The position numbers and the translations under genes were made by a program. The notes beneath the pieces are model-generated. The model made no database searches and was not told where the DNA came from. It worked only from the letters and a program-made list of their open reading frames with translations. A stretch of DNA of 64,000 nt from Hyphomicrobiales bacterium (GTDB lineage Bacteria > Pseudomonadota > Alphaproteobacteria > Rhizobiales > Beijerinckiaceae): positions 1-64,000 of the forward strand of contig JAGXAN010000010.1 in assembly GCA_019075865.1 (NCBI GenBank), in the 5' to 3' direction. This document shows positions 16,903 to 26,724 of the stretch, in pieces (within the stretch, counting starts at the first letter, position 1; each line of letters starts with the position of its first letter).

Positions 16903-17170
16903 CCGATCCTCAGCTTTCAAACGCGATTATAAGCGAGAGGCCAAGGGACGGCATCGGGATAAGCTTGATGCGGTGCTCAAACCTGTTCTGGTCGCGTTGG
17001 CATCGGATGAGCCTTTGGAATCCCGATGTCACGACCACGATCTTAGCGGGGATTGGTCGGGTTATCGTGAATGCCATATCAAGCCGGACTTGCTGCTGAT
17101 TTATCGTAAAGCTGATGCTGACAATCTCAAGTTGGCCCGGCTTGGCTCGCATAGTCAGCTTTTCGGCTGA
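16889..17170 (+). CDS. YafQ family mRNA interferase toxin
   Basis: The 93-residue protein follows the YafQ/RelE fold: RSSAFKRDYKREAKGRH at the N-terminus, LESRCHDHDLSGDWSGYRECHI at ~58-79 and LLLIYRKADADNLKLARLGSHSQLF at the end. The late histidine before LF is the conserved catalytic position. Such toxins cleave mRNA at the ribosome. The start lies inside the DinJ gene. Confidence 0.88.
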   Translation: MRTIDRSSAFKRDYKREAKGRHRDKLDAVLKPVLVALASDEPLESRCHDHDLSGDWSGYRECHIKPDLLLIYRKADADNLKLARLGSHSQLFG

Positions 17171-17330
17171 GGCTGTTCCATACCCTTCTCACATATCACG
17201 GTTGCGCTTGCCACAGGCTCACAAGCGCAACACGCCAGGTTTTTTGTGGTCTGGCTGCCGCGAATTCGAACTGGCATTTACATTTGATGTATATACGAAT
17301 AAGTATAATTGTCATTACGGAGACTGTCCC

Positions 17331-17570
17331 ATGTCCCTCAGCATTCGCGATCCGCGGGCCACCATTTTGGCGCGTGAACTTGCCGCCAGGCGCGGCACTA
17401 ATATGACTGAGGCCATTGTTACGGCCCTTGAGAGTGCCTTGCGGGCTGACAAGGCCCGCAAGCCCCTGGTTGAGCGGATTGCCGCTATTTCCAGAGAATT
17501 GCGTGGCAAGGCGCAGCCGGGCGGGCGCGATGTGTCTCGCGATGAAATTGACGCGCTTTGGGGCCACTAA
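17331..17570 (+). CDS. vapB: VapB-type antitoxin (Rv0623-like)
   Basis: The 79-residue product begins MSLSIRDPRATILARELAARRGTNM, typical of the Rv0623/PSK VapB family, and ends in DEIDALWG. ATG 17331 follows an ACGGAGA site. TATAC (17292-17296) and GTATA (17303-17307) form a short inverted repeat upstream, a possible operator. The stop overlaps the toxin start (TAATG). Confidence 0.88.
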   Translation: MSLSIRDPRATILARELAARRGTNMTEAIVTALESALRADKARKPLVERIAAISRELRGKAQPGGRDVSRDEIDALWGH

Positions 17571-17986
17571 TGTTCATCGACACATCGGCTTTCATGGCCA
17601 TGCTTCTCAATGAACCCGACATGGCGCGCGTGGTCGCGGCGCTTGAAAAAGCCGAACTGCGCGTCACTAGCGGATTGGTGCGGCTAGAAACGGTGATGAA
17701 CACGGCGACGAAGCTCAATGTCAGTGTTGAGGATGCCGAGACGTATTTTGACAGACTCATCGCCGATGCCGACATCACAATTGTGCCGATCACTGATGAC
17801 ATCTCGAAGATCGCAGTCGCAGCGTTTTCGCGTTATGGCAAGGGGCGCGGTCATAAGGCGCAGCTCAACCTCGCTGATTGCATGTCTTATGGCGTCGCGG
17901 CTGCGATGGATTGTCCTATTTTGTTTGTTGGCAAGGATTTTTCGCGAACCGATCTAATTTCGGCTTTGGGTGAAGCGGCGCGGTAA
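17570..17986 (+). CDS. vapC: VapC family PIN-domain ribonuclease toxin
   Basis: The 138-residue PIN protein begins MFIDTSAFMAMLLNEPD, with the first acidic residue at D4, contains E near residue 41 (GLVRLETVMN), and ends with LNLADCMSYGVAAAMDCPILFVGKDFSRTD, giving the third and fourth acidic residues. VapC toxins are Mg-dependent RNases. The start at 17570 overlaps the vapB stop by one base. Confidence 0.9.
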   Translation: MFIDTSAFMAMLLNEPDMARVVAALEKAELRVTSGLVRLETVMNTATKLNVSVEDAETYFDRLIADADITIVPITDDISKIAVAAFSRYGKGRGHKAQLNLADCMSYGVAAAMDCPILFVGKDFSRTDLISALGEAAR

Positions 17987-18403
17987 CGGAGATTGTTTTG
18001 GATCCTTGAATGCCAATACTGACGAGCGAAAAAATCGGTCATGACTGGCGCACAGATTCAGTGCCGTTGGTGAGCAATGGCACGCGCGGTTCGCAATTCC
18101 GCTGCCTCGGTCTGAACCAAAAATCAACTATGAGAAGGCGCTGACCTTCGCGAATGGCTTGATCTTGCAATGAGAAATAGACTTCGGTAGAAACTTGTGA
18201 GCCCGTTCAAAATGATGAGGGCAGCGATAGCAGAAGTTAGCAGAAAGTCGTCCTGTCTCGGCTGCAAAGGTTGCATCCGTTCAGCTCTAACCTTACTAAA
18301 TGCTTGGCTTACGTGACTGAAGGTGGTGATATCCCGCCATCGGCAATCGCGTGCGAAGCCAGATGCCCTTTTGGGTAAAAATTTCTTCTCAAGGTGGATG
18401 CTA
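17987..18403. other. Gene-free stretch between VapC and LysE genes
   Basis: I see no convincing gene in these 417 bases. ORFs on either strand have no recognisable domain or ribosome binding site. Confidence 0.4.
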
Positions 18404-19036
18404 ATGCCAGAATTCCATAGCCTTCTCGCTTTCGCGCTCATTGCCCTTGGCTTGGTTCTGACGCCGGGACCCAATATGGCATATCTAATCTCGCGCTCGA
18501 TCTGTCAGGGACGTGTCGCCGGCCTCGTCTCTCTTAGCGGGGTCGCACTAGGTTTTGTATTCTACATGCTCTGCGCGGCGTTTGGCATCACAGCGCTTTT
18601 TCTAGCCGTTCCTTATGCCTACGACGCGATCCGGTTCGTCGGCGCACTCTACCTCCTGTGGCTGGCTTGGCAGGCCGTTCGGCCCGGCGGACGCTCACCT
18701 TTTCAAGTCAAAAATCTGCCCGAGGACAGCCCCAGCAAGCTGTTCCTGATGGGGTTCGTGACCAATATCCTTAATCCCAAGATCGCGGTCATGTACCTTT
18801 CGCTGCTACCGCAGTTCATCAATCCGGCAAATGGCAGTATTCTGGCGCAATCCCTTGTTCTAGGCATGACTCAAATCGTCATCAGCGTCTTCATCAACGC
18901 TCTAATCGCCATATCTGCGGGCACGATCGCCGCATTCCTCGTTCGCCGCCCCTCCTTCGCCATCGTCCAGCGTTGGATTATTGGAACAGTGTTGGCAGCC
19001 TTGGCCATGAAAATGGCAACGGAAGCTCGTCGATAA
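18404..19036 (+). CDS. LysE/RhtB family amino acid exporter
   Basis: The 210-residue protein has about six hydrophobic segments and the family hallmark LGLVLTPGPNMAYLISRS near residues 16-33 (the TPGPN motif). NILNPKIAVMYLSLLPQF near 124 is the second signature. It probably exports an amino acid or related metabolite across the inner membrane. AAGG at 18391 supports ATG 18404, with ATG 18398 as an alternative. It is the only clear transporter in the leading half of the window and shows no link to its neighbours. Confidence 0.88.
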   Translation: MPEFHSLLAFALIALGLVLTPGPNMAYLISRSICQGRVAGLVSLSGVALGFVFYMLCAAFGITALFLAVPYAYDAIRFVGALYLLWLAWQAVRPGGRSPFQVKNLPEDSPSKLFLMGFVTNILNPKIAVMYLSLLPQFINPANGSILAQSLVLGMTQIVISVFINALIAISAGTIAAFLVRRPSFAIVQRWIIGTVLAALAMKMATEARR

Positions 19037-19220
19037 TCGCGCGACACGCGATGTCTGCTTTGAAGCGACGCCGAGGAAAGTTGGAACAGCCGCAAATGTC
19101 GATTTCGGCTGCTCTAAAAACCTTGATTAACTCAGAAAACAGAGTTTAAGAAAGCCTTAGCGTTGACAAACTTCGTAGACATGGTGATCTGGCGGTAGAT
19201 CACTGCGACGAAGTCATGGT

Positions 19221-19450
19221 TCAGCATCGGCGCGTTCTCGGTATTTCCAAGAATTTTTCGCACATGGCGCGGCGCACCAAGGGTTCTTTGCGGACACGGC
19301 GGGCCGCCCAGACCTCGCGAAGCAGATCCGGATGACAATCCAGAAACTTGAACAGCTTGACGAGAGCCGACGGCGGCTTGGTCTTGCCGTTTTCAAAGCG
19401 CAATAAGGCATTTTTGCCGCCGCCGAAGATTTTGGCGGCCTCGCTTTACG
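19221..19450 (-). pseudogene. Remnant of an MqsA/HigA-like HTH antitoxin
   Basis: On the minus strand a frame reads SEAAKIFGGGKNALLRFENG, then KTKPPSALVKLFKFLDCHPDLL, very like the C-terminal HTH of MqsA-type antitoxins. An in-frame TAA sits at the position expected for a glutamine just before SEAA, and no N-terminal zinc domain is found. It looks like a decayed antitoxin without its toxin. The surrounding gap 19037-19693 otherwise holds only a terminator. Confidence 0.5.
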
Positions 19451-19553
19451 AAAACGGGAATAGCAACCGGCTTAGCGCCGTCCAAATTTTGTTCTCTGAC
19501 GCGACTTCTCTCCGCCGAATAATCTCAAAACACCCCTGTTCCTAGATAATTCC

Positions 19554-19587
19554 GGGAGCCTCGCGCATCACGTGAGGCCCTTTTTTT
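19554..19587 (+). terminator. Rho-independent terminator upstream of the helicase gene
   Basis: GCCTCGCG (19558-19565) pairs with CGTGAGGC (19571-19578, one G-T pair), flanked by GGG/CC and followed by seven Ts. It would insulate the helicase operon from upstream transcription. Confidence 0.7.
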
Positions 19588-19693
19588 ATGGCTCGTATTG
19601 AGAGGCAAGAGGGTGGCGGGGGAGGTGTGAACCGACGGGATTAGAGCGCAGCCTGCCGTGTTCCTCTCCCCACCTCCTGCGCTTGAATGAGTG

Positions 19694-22600
19694 ATGTCCA
19701 TGAACTTTTTTCCCTCCTATCCCGCTGTTGTCGATGCTGAACGCTTAGATGGCTTTGCTGTTGCGCCAGCTTCAGCGCTGCCAGTCTCTGTCACACCAAG
19801 CCCTGTCACGCACAGCCCTCTCCTAACCTCCCTTGCCACGTCCCAGCCCCTCAAGGCGCAATGCCTGCTTGCTGCGGCACGGCTTTTGCAAGCCCACTTG
19901 GAACGCGGCCAGCGGCTTGATGCGGTTTGTTTGCGCGCTGCTATGGAAGCGGCCTTTGGCGGCTCGGATCAAGCAGGGCTGTGGGATTGGAAATCCGCCT
20001 ATGAGGCGGTTGAGGCGGCAACCATTCTGTTTTTGCGCAAGTTCGGCCCGAGCTTGCGCGAGCGTGCGCCAACTTCCGCCGCCATGCTGGGGATGCTCAA
20101 CCGCATTGGCGGCTTGCTGCCCACCCAGACGCGGCGCTCGGAAGAGAGCGAGGCGATGCAGCAATTTTCAACGCCGATTCCGCTTGGCTATGCAGCCAGC
20201 CTTGCCGCCGCCATTACGCCGCAGGATTTGGTGCTGGAGCCTTCGGCGGGCACCGGCTTGCTTGCCTTTATGGCGGAGCTTGCTGGCGGATCGCTGATGC
20301 TCAATGAGTTGGCCGCTACCCGCGCCGACATGCTGGCAGAACTTTTTAGCCATGCGCCCCTGACACGCTTTGATGGCGCGCGCATTGACGATTATCTCAG
20401 GCATGCGGCGCGCCCAAGCGTCGTGTTGATGAACCCGCCGTTTTCTGCGTTGCAGCATGTCGAGCAGCGCGTCGGCGATGTTGCCTTGCGCCATATCTCC
20501 TCAAGCCTTGATCGGCTGGTCGAAGGCGGGCGTCTGGTGGCGATCACCGGCGCGAATTGCTCGCCGCATCATGCGGCTTGGCGGGACGCCTTCGAGACGC
20601 TGCAACGAAAGGGCCGCGTCGTTTTCACCTGCGCTCTGGCGGGCGCCGCCTATGCCAAGCACGGCACCACATTTGAAACGCGTCTGACGGTGATTGACCG
20701 CCTGCCTGCGGAAAACCCTAACCAGTTTCCAGCCATCCTCGATAGGGCAGAAGATGCAGCCATGCTGCTCAAGCGCATCGAGGCCCATGTTCCCGCCAGG
20801 CCGCCCTTTAAGCCAGACGCACGCGCTGCAACGATGCGTCAGGCCGCAACCCTCTTTTCTCCCTCAAAGCCTCTCTCTCACCCCGCCTCAAAGCTGCCCG
20901 CCGTGCGGCCCCTTGCGCCCATCGCCATCATCGGCATCGAGCTTGCTTATGAAACCCGCGATTGGACGCCGCCCTCCGCCGAGCATCTGACCGAGACGCT
21001 TTATGAGGATTATGTCGCACAGTCGATTATCATTCCGGGCGCTTTGCCTCATCCCACCCGGCTGGTGCAATCAGCGGCCATGGCCTCGGTGACGCCGCCC
21101 AAGCCCAGCTATCGTCCGCGCCTGCCGGAGGCGATCATCGCCAAGGGCCTCCTCTCCGACGCCCAGCTTGAAAGCGTCATTCTGGCGGGCGAGGCTCATC
21201 AAGGCTATCTATCGGGTTGCTGGAGAGTTGATGAGACTCTTGATAAGGTTTGCGCCGTTCCCGAAAATACCGACGGCACTGTTCGCTTTCGCAAGGGGTG
21301 GTTCCTCGGAGATGGCACGGGGGCTGGCAAAGGCCGTCAGGTGGCGGGCATTGTGCTCGACAATTGGTGTCAGGGCCGCCGCCGTGCTTTGTGGGTCTCC
21401 AAATCCGACAAGTTGATGGAAGATGCGCAGCGTGATTGGGCCGCCTTGGGGCAGGAGCGCCTGCAAATCACCCCGCAATCGCGCTTCGCGCAAGGCACGC
21501 CGATCAAGCTTAGCGAGGGCATCCTCTTCACCACCTATGCTACACTGCGCTCGGAAGGGCGGGGCGGCAAGGCCTCGCGCCTGCAACAGATTGTTGATTG
21601 GCTGGGACGTGATTTTGAGGGCGTCATCATCTTTGATGAAAGCCATGCCATGCAGAATGCCGCTGGCAGCAAAAATGAGCTTGGCGAAACGGAAGGATCG
21701 CAACAGGGTAGGGCGGGCTTGCGGCTGCAACATGCCCTTCCCCAAGCCCGCATTGTCTATGTCTCGGCGACGGGGGCGACCTCAGTACATAACCTCGCCT
21801 ATGCACAACGCCTTGGTTTGTGGGGTGGCACGGACTTCCCCTTTTCAAGCCGCGAGGCCTTTGTTGGGGCGATTGAGGCTGGCGGGGTCGCCGCCATGGA
21901 AGTGCTGGCGCGCGATATGAAGGCGCTTGGGCTTTATAGCGCCCGCTCGCTCAGCTATCACGGCGTCACCTATGAGCCTTTGGCCCATCAGCTCACCGAG
22001 GCGCAGGTGCAAATTTATGATGCCTATGCGGGGGCTTTTGCCATCATCCATCAAAATCTAGAAGCAGCGCTTGAGGCCAATGGCATCACCAGTGAAACGG
22101 GCACGCTCAACCGCCAAGCCAAGGCTGCGGCTAAATCGGCTTTTGAGTCAGCCAAGCAGCGGTTTTTCAACCATCTGATTACCGCCATGAAAATCCCGAC
22201 GTTGATTGCCGCTATTGAGCATGACCTTGGCCTCGGTCATGCCTGCGTCATTCAGATTGTTTCCACCAGCGAAGCGCTGATGGAACGCCGTCTGGCGCTG
22301 ATCCCCAGTTCCGAATGGAATGACCTCTCCATTGACATCACCCCGCGCGAATATGTGCTGGATTATTTAAGCTCCTCCTTCCCAACCCAGCTTTATGAGC
22401 CCTTTACCGCCGAGGACGGCAAAATCTCCTCAAGACCCGCCACGATTGATGGTCAGCCGGTTATCTGCGGCGAGGCTGAGGCGCGGCGCGATCAGTTGAT
22501 TGAGCATTTGGCCGCGCTCGCCCCCGTGCCCGGCGCGCTTGATCAGATCATTCAGCATTTTGGCACCGATGCGGTTGCCGAAATCACCGGACGCTCACGC

Positions 22601-24142
22601 CGCATTATCCGTCAACGTGGGGCAGATGGCGTGGATCGTTTGAAAGTCGAGAATCGTGCGGGTTCGGCTAATCTGGCCGAAACACAAGCCTTTATGCAGG
22701 ATGAAAAGCGCATCCTGATTTTTTCGGATGCCGGCGGCACCGGGCGCTCCTATCATGCCGATCTGAGCGCCAAGAACCAGCGGTTGCGGGTGCATTATCT
22801 GCTGGAGCCGGGCTGGAAGGCCGATGCGGCGATACAGGGTTTGGGGCGCACCAACCGCACCCATCAAGCGCAGCCACCGCTGTTTCGCCCGGTTGTCACC
22901 AATGTGAAGGGCGAAAAGCGTTTTGTCTCGACCATAGCCCGGCGTCTTGACACTTTGGGCGCGATGACCAGAGGCCAGCGTCAAACTGGCGGACAGGGCA
23001 TGTTTCGCTCAAGCGATAATTTAGAGAGCACCTATGCCCGCGCCGCCTTGCGCCAGCTTTATTATCTGCTGGTCATGGGTGAGATTAAGGGCTGTTCGCT
23101 CCGAACCTTTGAGGCAGCCACCGGGCTGACGCTGACCGATGCCAATGGGATGAAGGACGATCTTCCCCCAATCACCACTTTCCTCAACCGCTTGCTGGCC
23201 TTGACCCTTGCGATGCAGGATCTTGTGTTTGATGCTTTTGAGCATTTGCTCAATGCCCGTATTGAAAGCGCGCTCGCCTCTGGCCAGTATGATGTCGGGC
23301 TGGAGACGTTGCAGGCTGATAGCCTCATCATCAATGCCCGCAAAACCATCTATACCCATCTTGGCACCAGTTCCCCAACCGAATTGCTGACCATCGCGCA
23401 GCGCACGCGCAACAAGCCGCTGTCGCTTGAGGATGCATTGGCGCATCGGCGCGATCCCAAGGCGCTACTTCTGGTCAATAGCCAGTCTGGCCGGGCGGCT
23501 GTGCAGGTGCCAGGCCCAAGCTTGATGCTTGATGATGGCTCGGTTGAGCGTCGGGTGCGCCTTCACCGCCCGCTGGAAACTCAAAGCCTACCCGTCGCCA
23601 CCATGCCCGAAACCCATTGGCGCGAGGTTGATGAAGGGTTTTTTGCCCAAATCTGGGCCAAGGAACTGCTCAATCTTCCCGAATTTACTGAGAGCAAGTT
23701 TAACATTGTCACAGGCTTGCTGTTGCCGATCTGGAAGCGGCTGCCAAGCGCCTTCACCCGTGTGACGCGGCTGCAAACCGATGATGGACAACGTATTATC
23801 GGACGACTTGTTCCCGATGATTTTGGCGAGGAGTTTTCGAGTGATGCCCCGCCAGCTTTGCTGCCTGATGAGATTTTTGCCGCCCTGCAAGCGGGCAGTG
23901 CCAGCTTTGTGCTGCAACATGGTCTCGTCTTACAACAACGCCGGATTATGAACGCCGCCCGCATAGAGATCAGCAACTTTGAGCCGGATATGGTTGCCAG
24001 CCTCAAAGCCTATGGCTGTTTTAGCGAAATCATCGCCTGGAAGCTGCGGCTGTTCATCCCCCATGAGGCTGGCGGCTCACTGATCCTCACGCATCTGCTT
24101 GATCGCTATCCGCTCGTTCAAAAAGTCGGGAGGGCAGCATGA
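19694..24142 (+). CDS. Strawberry-notch-like helicase with N-terminal DNA methyltransferase domain
   Basis: The ~1,482-residue protein fuses two enzymes. Residues ~150-330 are an N6-adenine methyltransferase-like domain, with motif I EPSAGTG near 181 and motif IV NPPF near 246. From ~500 onward is a helicase of the strawberry-notch type (AAA_34 and Helicase_C_4), with Walker A GDGTGAGKGRQ near 538, DESH near 648, and GGTGRSYHADL with LGRTNRTHQ in the C-terminal half. Phage P1 DarB, an antirestriction protein injected with the DNA, has a similar methyltransferase-helicase design, so protection of incoming DNA is a reasonable hypothesis. The stop overlaps the Toprim gene start by 4 bases. GTG 19691 is an alternative start. 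Confidence 0.85.
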   Translation: MSMNFFPSYPAVVDAERLDGFAVAPASALPVSVTPSPVTHSPLLTSLATSQPLKAQCLLAAARLLQAHLERGQRLDAVCLRAAMEAAFGGSDQAGLWDWKSAYEAVEAATILFLRKFGPSLRERAPTSAAMLGMLNRIGGLLPTQTRRSEESEAMQQFSTPIPLGYAASLAAAITPQDLVLEPSAGTGLLAFMAELAGGSLMLNELAATRADMLAELFSHAPLTRFDGARIDDYLRHAARPSVVLMNPPFSALQHVEQRVGDVALRHISSSLDRLVEGGRLVAITGANCSPHHAAWRDAFETLQRKGRVVFTCALAGAAYAKHGTTFETRLTVIDRLPAENPNQFPAILDRAEDAAMLLKRIEAHVPARPPFKPDARAATMRQAATLFSPSKPLSHPASKLPAVRPLAPIAIIGIELAYETRDWTPPSAEHLTETLYEDYVAQSIIIPGALPHPTRLVQSAAMASVTPPKPSYRPRLPEAIIAKGLLSDAQLESVILAGEAHQGYLSGCWRVDETLDKVCAVPENTDGTVRFRKGWFLGDGTGAGKGRQVAGIVLDNWCQGRRRALWVSKSDKLMEDAQRDWAALGQERLQITPQSRFAQGTPIKLSEGILFTTYATLRSEGRGGKASRLQQIVDWLGRDFEGVIIFDESHAMQNAAGSKNELGETEGSQQGRAGLRLQHALPQARIVYVSATGATSVHNLAYAQRLGLWGGTDFPFSSREAFVGAIEAGGVAAMEVLARDMKALGLYSARSLSYHGVTYEPLAHQLTEAQVQIYDAYAGAFAIIHQNLEAALEANGITSETGTLNRQAKAAAKSAFESAKQRFFNHLITAMKIPTLIAAIEHDLGLGHACVIQIVSTSEALMERRLALIPSSEWNDLSIDITPREYVLDYLSSSFPTQLYEPFTAEDGKISSRPATIDGQPVICGEAEARRDQLIEHLAALAPVPGALDQIIQHFGTDAVAEITGRSRRIIRQRGADGVDRLKVENRAGSANLAETQAFMQDEKRILIFSDAGGTGRSYHADLSAKNQRLRVHYLLEPGWKADAAIQGLGRTNRTHQAQPPLFRPVVTNVKGEKRFVSTIARRLDTLGAMTRGQRQTGGQGMFRSSDNLESTYARAALRQLYYLLVMGEIKGCSLRTFEAATGLTLTDANGMKDDLPPITTFLNRLLALTLAMQDLVFDAFEHLLNARIESALASGQYDVGLETLQADSLIINARKTIYTHLGTSSPTELLTIAQRTRNKPLSLEDALAHRRDPKALLLVNSQSGRAAVQVPGPSLMLDDGSVERRVRLHRPLETQSLPVATMPETHWREVDEGFFAQIWAKELLNLPEFTESKFNIVTGLLLPIWKRLPSAFTRVTRLQTDDGQRIIGRLVPDDFGEEFSSDAPPALLPDEIFAALQAGSASFVLQHGLVLQQRRIMNAARIEISNFEPDMVASLKAYGCFSEIIAWKLRLFIPHEAGGSLILTHLLDRYPLVQKVGRAA

Positions 24143-25380
24143 AATCTTCATATCCAAAACCCTCCCTTCATCGCGCTCTCCCAAGGCGAGACCTTGACGA
24201 CCCTCTTCTAAAACCCTCCCCTCATAGCCCGTCCCCGCCAAGCCCGGACGGTGCCCCTCTGCGCGAGACGATCACCCCTCATCACCACTCCCCACTTCAC
24301 CACTCCCAACTTCGCCACCCCCCAAACCGCCACCCCCCACAAAACCTCGCCGACAACACCCGCGATCTGGTCGCCGGCCTTGCCAGCCGAGTTGAGGAAG
24401 TCTGTAAACTCTATCTCTCAAATGGCTACCGCGAGGGTTCCTATTGGCGCTGTGGCGATGCCCGCAATACGTCGGGCCAATCGCTCTATGTGCGCTTACG
24501 AGGCCCCGCCGCCAAAATCGGCCGCTGGACCGATGCGGCTACCGGCGAATATGGCGATCTGCTCAATCTAATTGGTGAGTCGCTCGGCCTCACCAACTTT
24601 GCCGACATTGCCGTGGAAGCCCGTAATTTTCTTCGCCTTCCAGCCTTGTCATCTTCCGCAGATGTTGCGTCTTCACGCCTCCCCAAAAGCCGATCACCAG
24701 AAACGGCCACGCTTGCAGCCAAGCGCTTGTTTGGGATGGCGATCCCGATCCACGGCACGCTTGTTACCCGCTATTTTGCCTCTCGCGGGCTTGTGCTGGA
24801 TGAACCCTTGCCGGCCTTGCGGTTCCACCCAAAGTGCTTTTATCGGGATGATCCTCATGAGCCGTCGCAGAACTGGCCCGCTCTTCTTGGGGCCGTCACG
24901 GATGTTCAGGGCAATATCTGCGGCGTGCATCGCACTTGGCTTAATCCGAGCGGCCATGGCAAGGCCCCTGTCACAACGCCGCGCAAGCATCTGGGGCTGA
25001 TTGTCGGCCACGCTTTGCGCTTTGGCGAGGCCGGATCCGTCATGATGGCAGGCGAGGGCATCGAGACCACGTTATCGCTGCGCATGATCTTAGCCACCAT
25101 GCCGATGATGGCGGCTGGTTCTGGCGGGCATCTTGGAGCCTTGCAATTTCCGAGTGCGCTGCGACGGCTCTATATCCTGCGCGACCGCGATGCGGCAGGA
25201 GCCGCCGCTGTGGTTCGGTTGCAGGAGCGCGCATCAGAGGTCGGGATTGAAGCCCTTGCTTTGACCCCGCAGGGCGGCGACTTCAACGATGATCTTTGCA
25301 AAAGCGGTGTCGAGGCTCTGCGGTTGCGCCTGTCGCATCTCTTGATTGATGCTGATCGCGCCCGCTTTCTGGAGCGCTGA
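24139..25380 (+). CDS. Toprim domain protein (plasmid primase-like)
   Basis: The 413-residue protein has a His/Pro/Ser-rich disordered N-terminus (to ~75), then a DUF7146-like domain (SNGYREGSYWRCGD, GRWTDAATGEYGDLL), and a C-terminal Toprim domain with MMAGEGIETTLSL near 304-316 (catalytic E) and LYILRDRDAAGAAAV near 345-359 (DxD). Toprim proteins of this type resemble phage and plasmid primases, so priming of complementary-strand synthesis after transfer is plausible. It is translationally coupled to the helicase gene (ATGA overlap). Confidence 0.82.
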   Translation: MKSSYPKPSLHRALPRRDLDDPLLKPSPHSPSPPSPDGAPLRETITPHHHSPLHHSQLRHPPNRHPPQNLADNTRDLVAGLASRVEEVCKLYLSNGYREGSYWRCGDARNTSGQSLYVRLRGPAAKIGRWTDAATGEYGDLLNLIGESLGLTNFADIAVEARNFLRLPALSSSADVASSRLPKSRSPETATLAAKRLFGMAIPIHGTLVTRYFASRGLVLDEPLPALRFHPKCFYRDDPHEPSQNWPALLGAVTDVQGNICGVHRTWLNPSGHGKAPVTTPRKHLGLIVGHALRFGEAGSVMMAGEGIETTLSLRMILATMPMMAAGSGGHLGALQFPSALRRLYILRDRDAAGAAAVVRLQERASEVGIEALALTPQGGDFNDDLCKSGVEALRLRLSHLLIDADRARFLER

Positions 25381-25746
25381 CGTCTTTCGCGTGGTCTTGC
25401 AGGGTGCCAAGCATCTTTGGCGGGGTGGCGAGATGGCGGGGTTGATCCTTGGCGGAGTGTGGCCGCGCTCGGGGCCTAGAGAGGGCGCAAGAGGGCAGCG
25501 TCGTTCGCCGCTTGGCAACGGTTGGGGCTGACTATTTTCCGCCGCCGGTCGCCGGGCCAAGCCTTGATATAAAAGGCCCTGCTATGCGACCGGCTTTGCA
25601 TCGCGAAACAAAATAGCCAGCCCCGCCCGTCCTTCACGATGTTGCGGCCCCGAGCAAAAGCTCGGGGTGCCTATCGGCTCAGCGCCGCTGCTTTGGTGCG
25701 CCAGAGGCCGCGAGCAGCGTGGCCTCACAACCAAAGGAACCATCCC
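25381..25746. other. Gene-free leader with hairpin before the DUF2493 gene
   Basis: CCCCGAGC (25648-25655) and GCTCGGGG (25660-25667) form a perfect 8 bp hairpin with an AAAA loop. No convincing gene is present; the region probably holds the promoter and leader of the next gene. Confidence 0.45.
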
Positions 25747-26685
25747 ATGACCATGTCCTCTCACCTTGATGATGCTGGCACCTCATCTTCAACCTCACCC
25801 ACCCAAGCCTTCATCGACAACCAGCAGCTCTATGGCTATCGCCCCTTTCAAGATGAGCCTGATCCCCGGCCTTTGCCCGAAGAGCGAACAATCGACATCG
25901 CCTGCGCCGATATGATCGATGCGCTTGCCGCCACTCTGGTCAACACGAGGCTGGAACCCGACCTCCCCGAATTGCTCTGGAGCGCCGTCAACCTGTTTCA
26001 CAGCGCTGCCCAACGCATCGAGCGCGAGCTTGATGATAATGGGGCCATGCAGTTACGCGCCCATCAAGAGCAGGACGGCTCCGAAATCCGCTCCGTTGAA
26101 CTTGAGCGCCTCACGGCGGAAGGCATGACGATGATTGAGCGCCGCGACACCATGGAGTATTTCCGCGATGCCGCCGCCAACCAATATTCGAACCATACCG
26201 GCCAGCCCTGGCTACCGCGTTCCCGCTCACAGGTCAGCCACAAAGCCCTGACCTCGGCGCTGATCGACAGCCGCGATTTTCTGGCCGCCCGCGCACGGGC
26301 CAAAACCACGGTGCTACTACCCGCAGGCCCGAAGATTGCCCTGACCGGCGGCCTCGATTTTGAAGACCATAAGGCGATCTGGGCACGGCTCGATCAATCC
26401 CGCATAAAGCACCCCGATATGGTGCTAATGCACGGCGGTTCGCCCAAGGGAGCCGAGCACATTGCCTCGCTCTGGGCGAAAAGCCGCAAGGTGCCACAAA
26501 TCGCCTTCAAGCCGGATTGGGCCAAACACGCCAAATCCGCCCCCTTCAAACGCAATGACGCCATGCTGGAGGTGCTGCCACTCGGGGTGCTGATTTATCC
26601 CGGCACCGGTATCCAGGAAAATCTTGCTGACAAAGCCCGCAAAATGGGTATCCCGGTGTGGCGCTTTGCGAGAAAGGAGGGCTGA
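25747..26685 (+). CDS. DUF2493 domain protein (SLOG superfamily)
   Basis: From ATG 25747 (AAAGGAA upstream) the product is 312 residues. The C-terminal ~130 residues are the DUF2493/YAcAr Rossmann domain: KIALTGGLDFEDHKAIWARLD, then MVLMHGGSPKGAEHIASLWA and FKPDW. SLOG-fold members bind nucleotides or nucleotide-derived ligands and occur on many plasmids and in some defence contexts. The N-terminal half is helical and unassigned. It belongs to the plus-strand block with the helicase and Toprim genes. Confidence 0.85.
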   Translation: MTMSSHLDDAGTSSSTSPTQAFIDNQQLYGYRPFQDEPDPRPLPEERTIDIACADMIDALAATLVNTRLEPDLPELLWSAVNLFHSAAQRIERELDDNGAMQLRAHQEQDGSEIRSVELERLTAEGMTMIERRDTMEYFRDAAANQYSNHTGQPWLPRSRSQVSHKALTSALIDSRDFLAARARAKTTVLLPAGPKIALTGGLDFEDHKAIWARLDQSRIKHPDMVLMHGGSPKGAEHIASLWAKSRKVPQIAFKPDWAKHAKSAPFKRNDAMLEVLPLGVLIYPGTGIQENLADKARKMGIPVWRFARKEG

Positions 26686-26724
26686 GGGGCGTCGGCCTTC
26701 AAAGATGACAGTACACCCCTGAAA

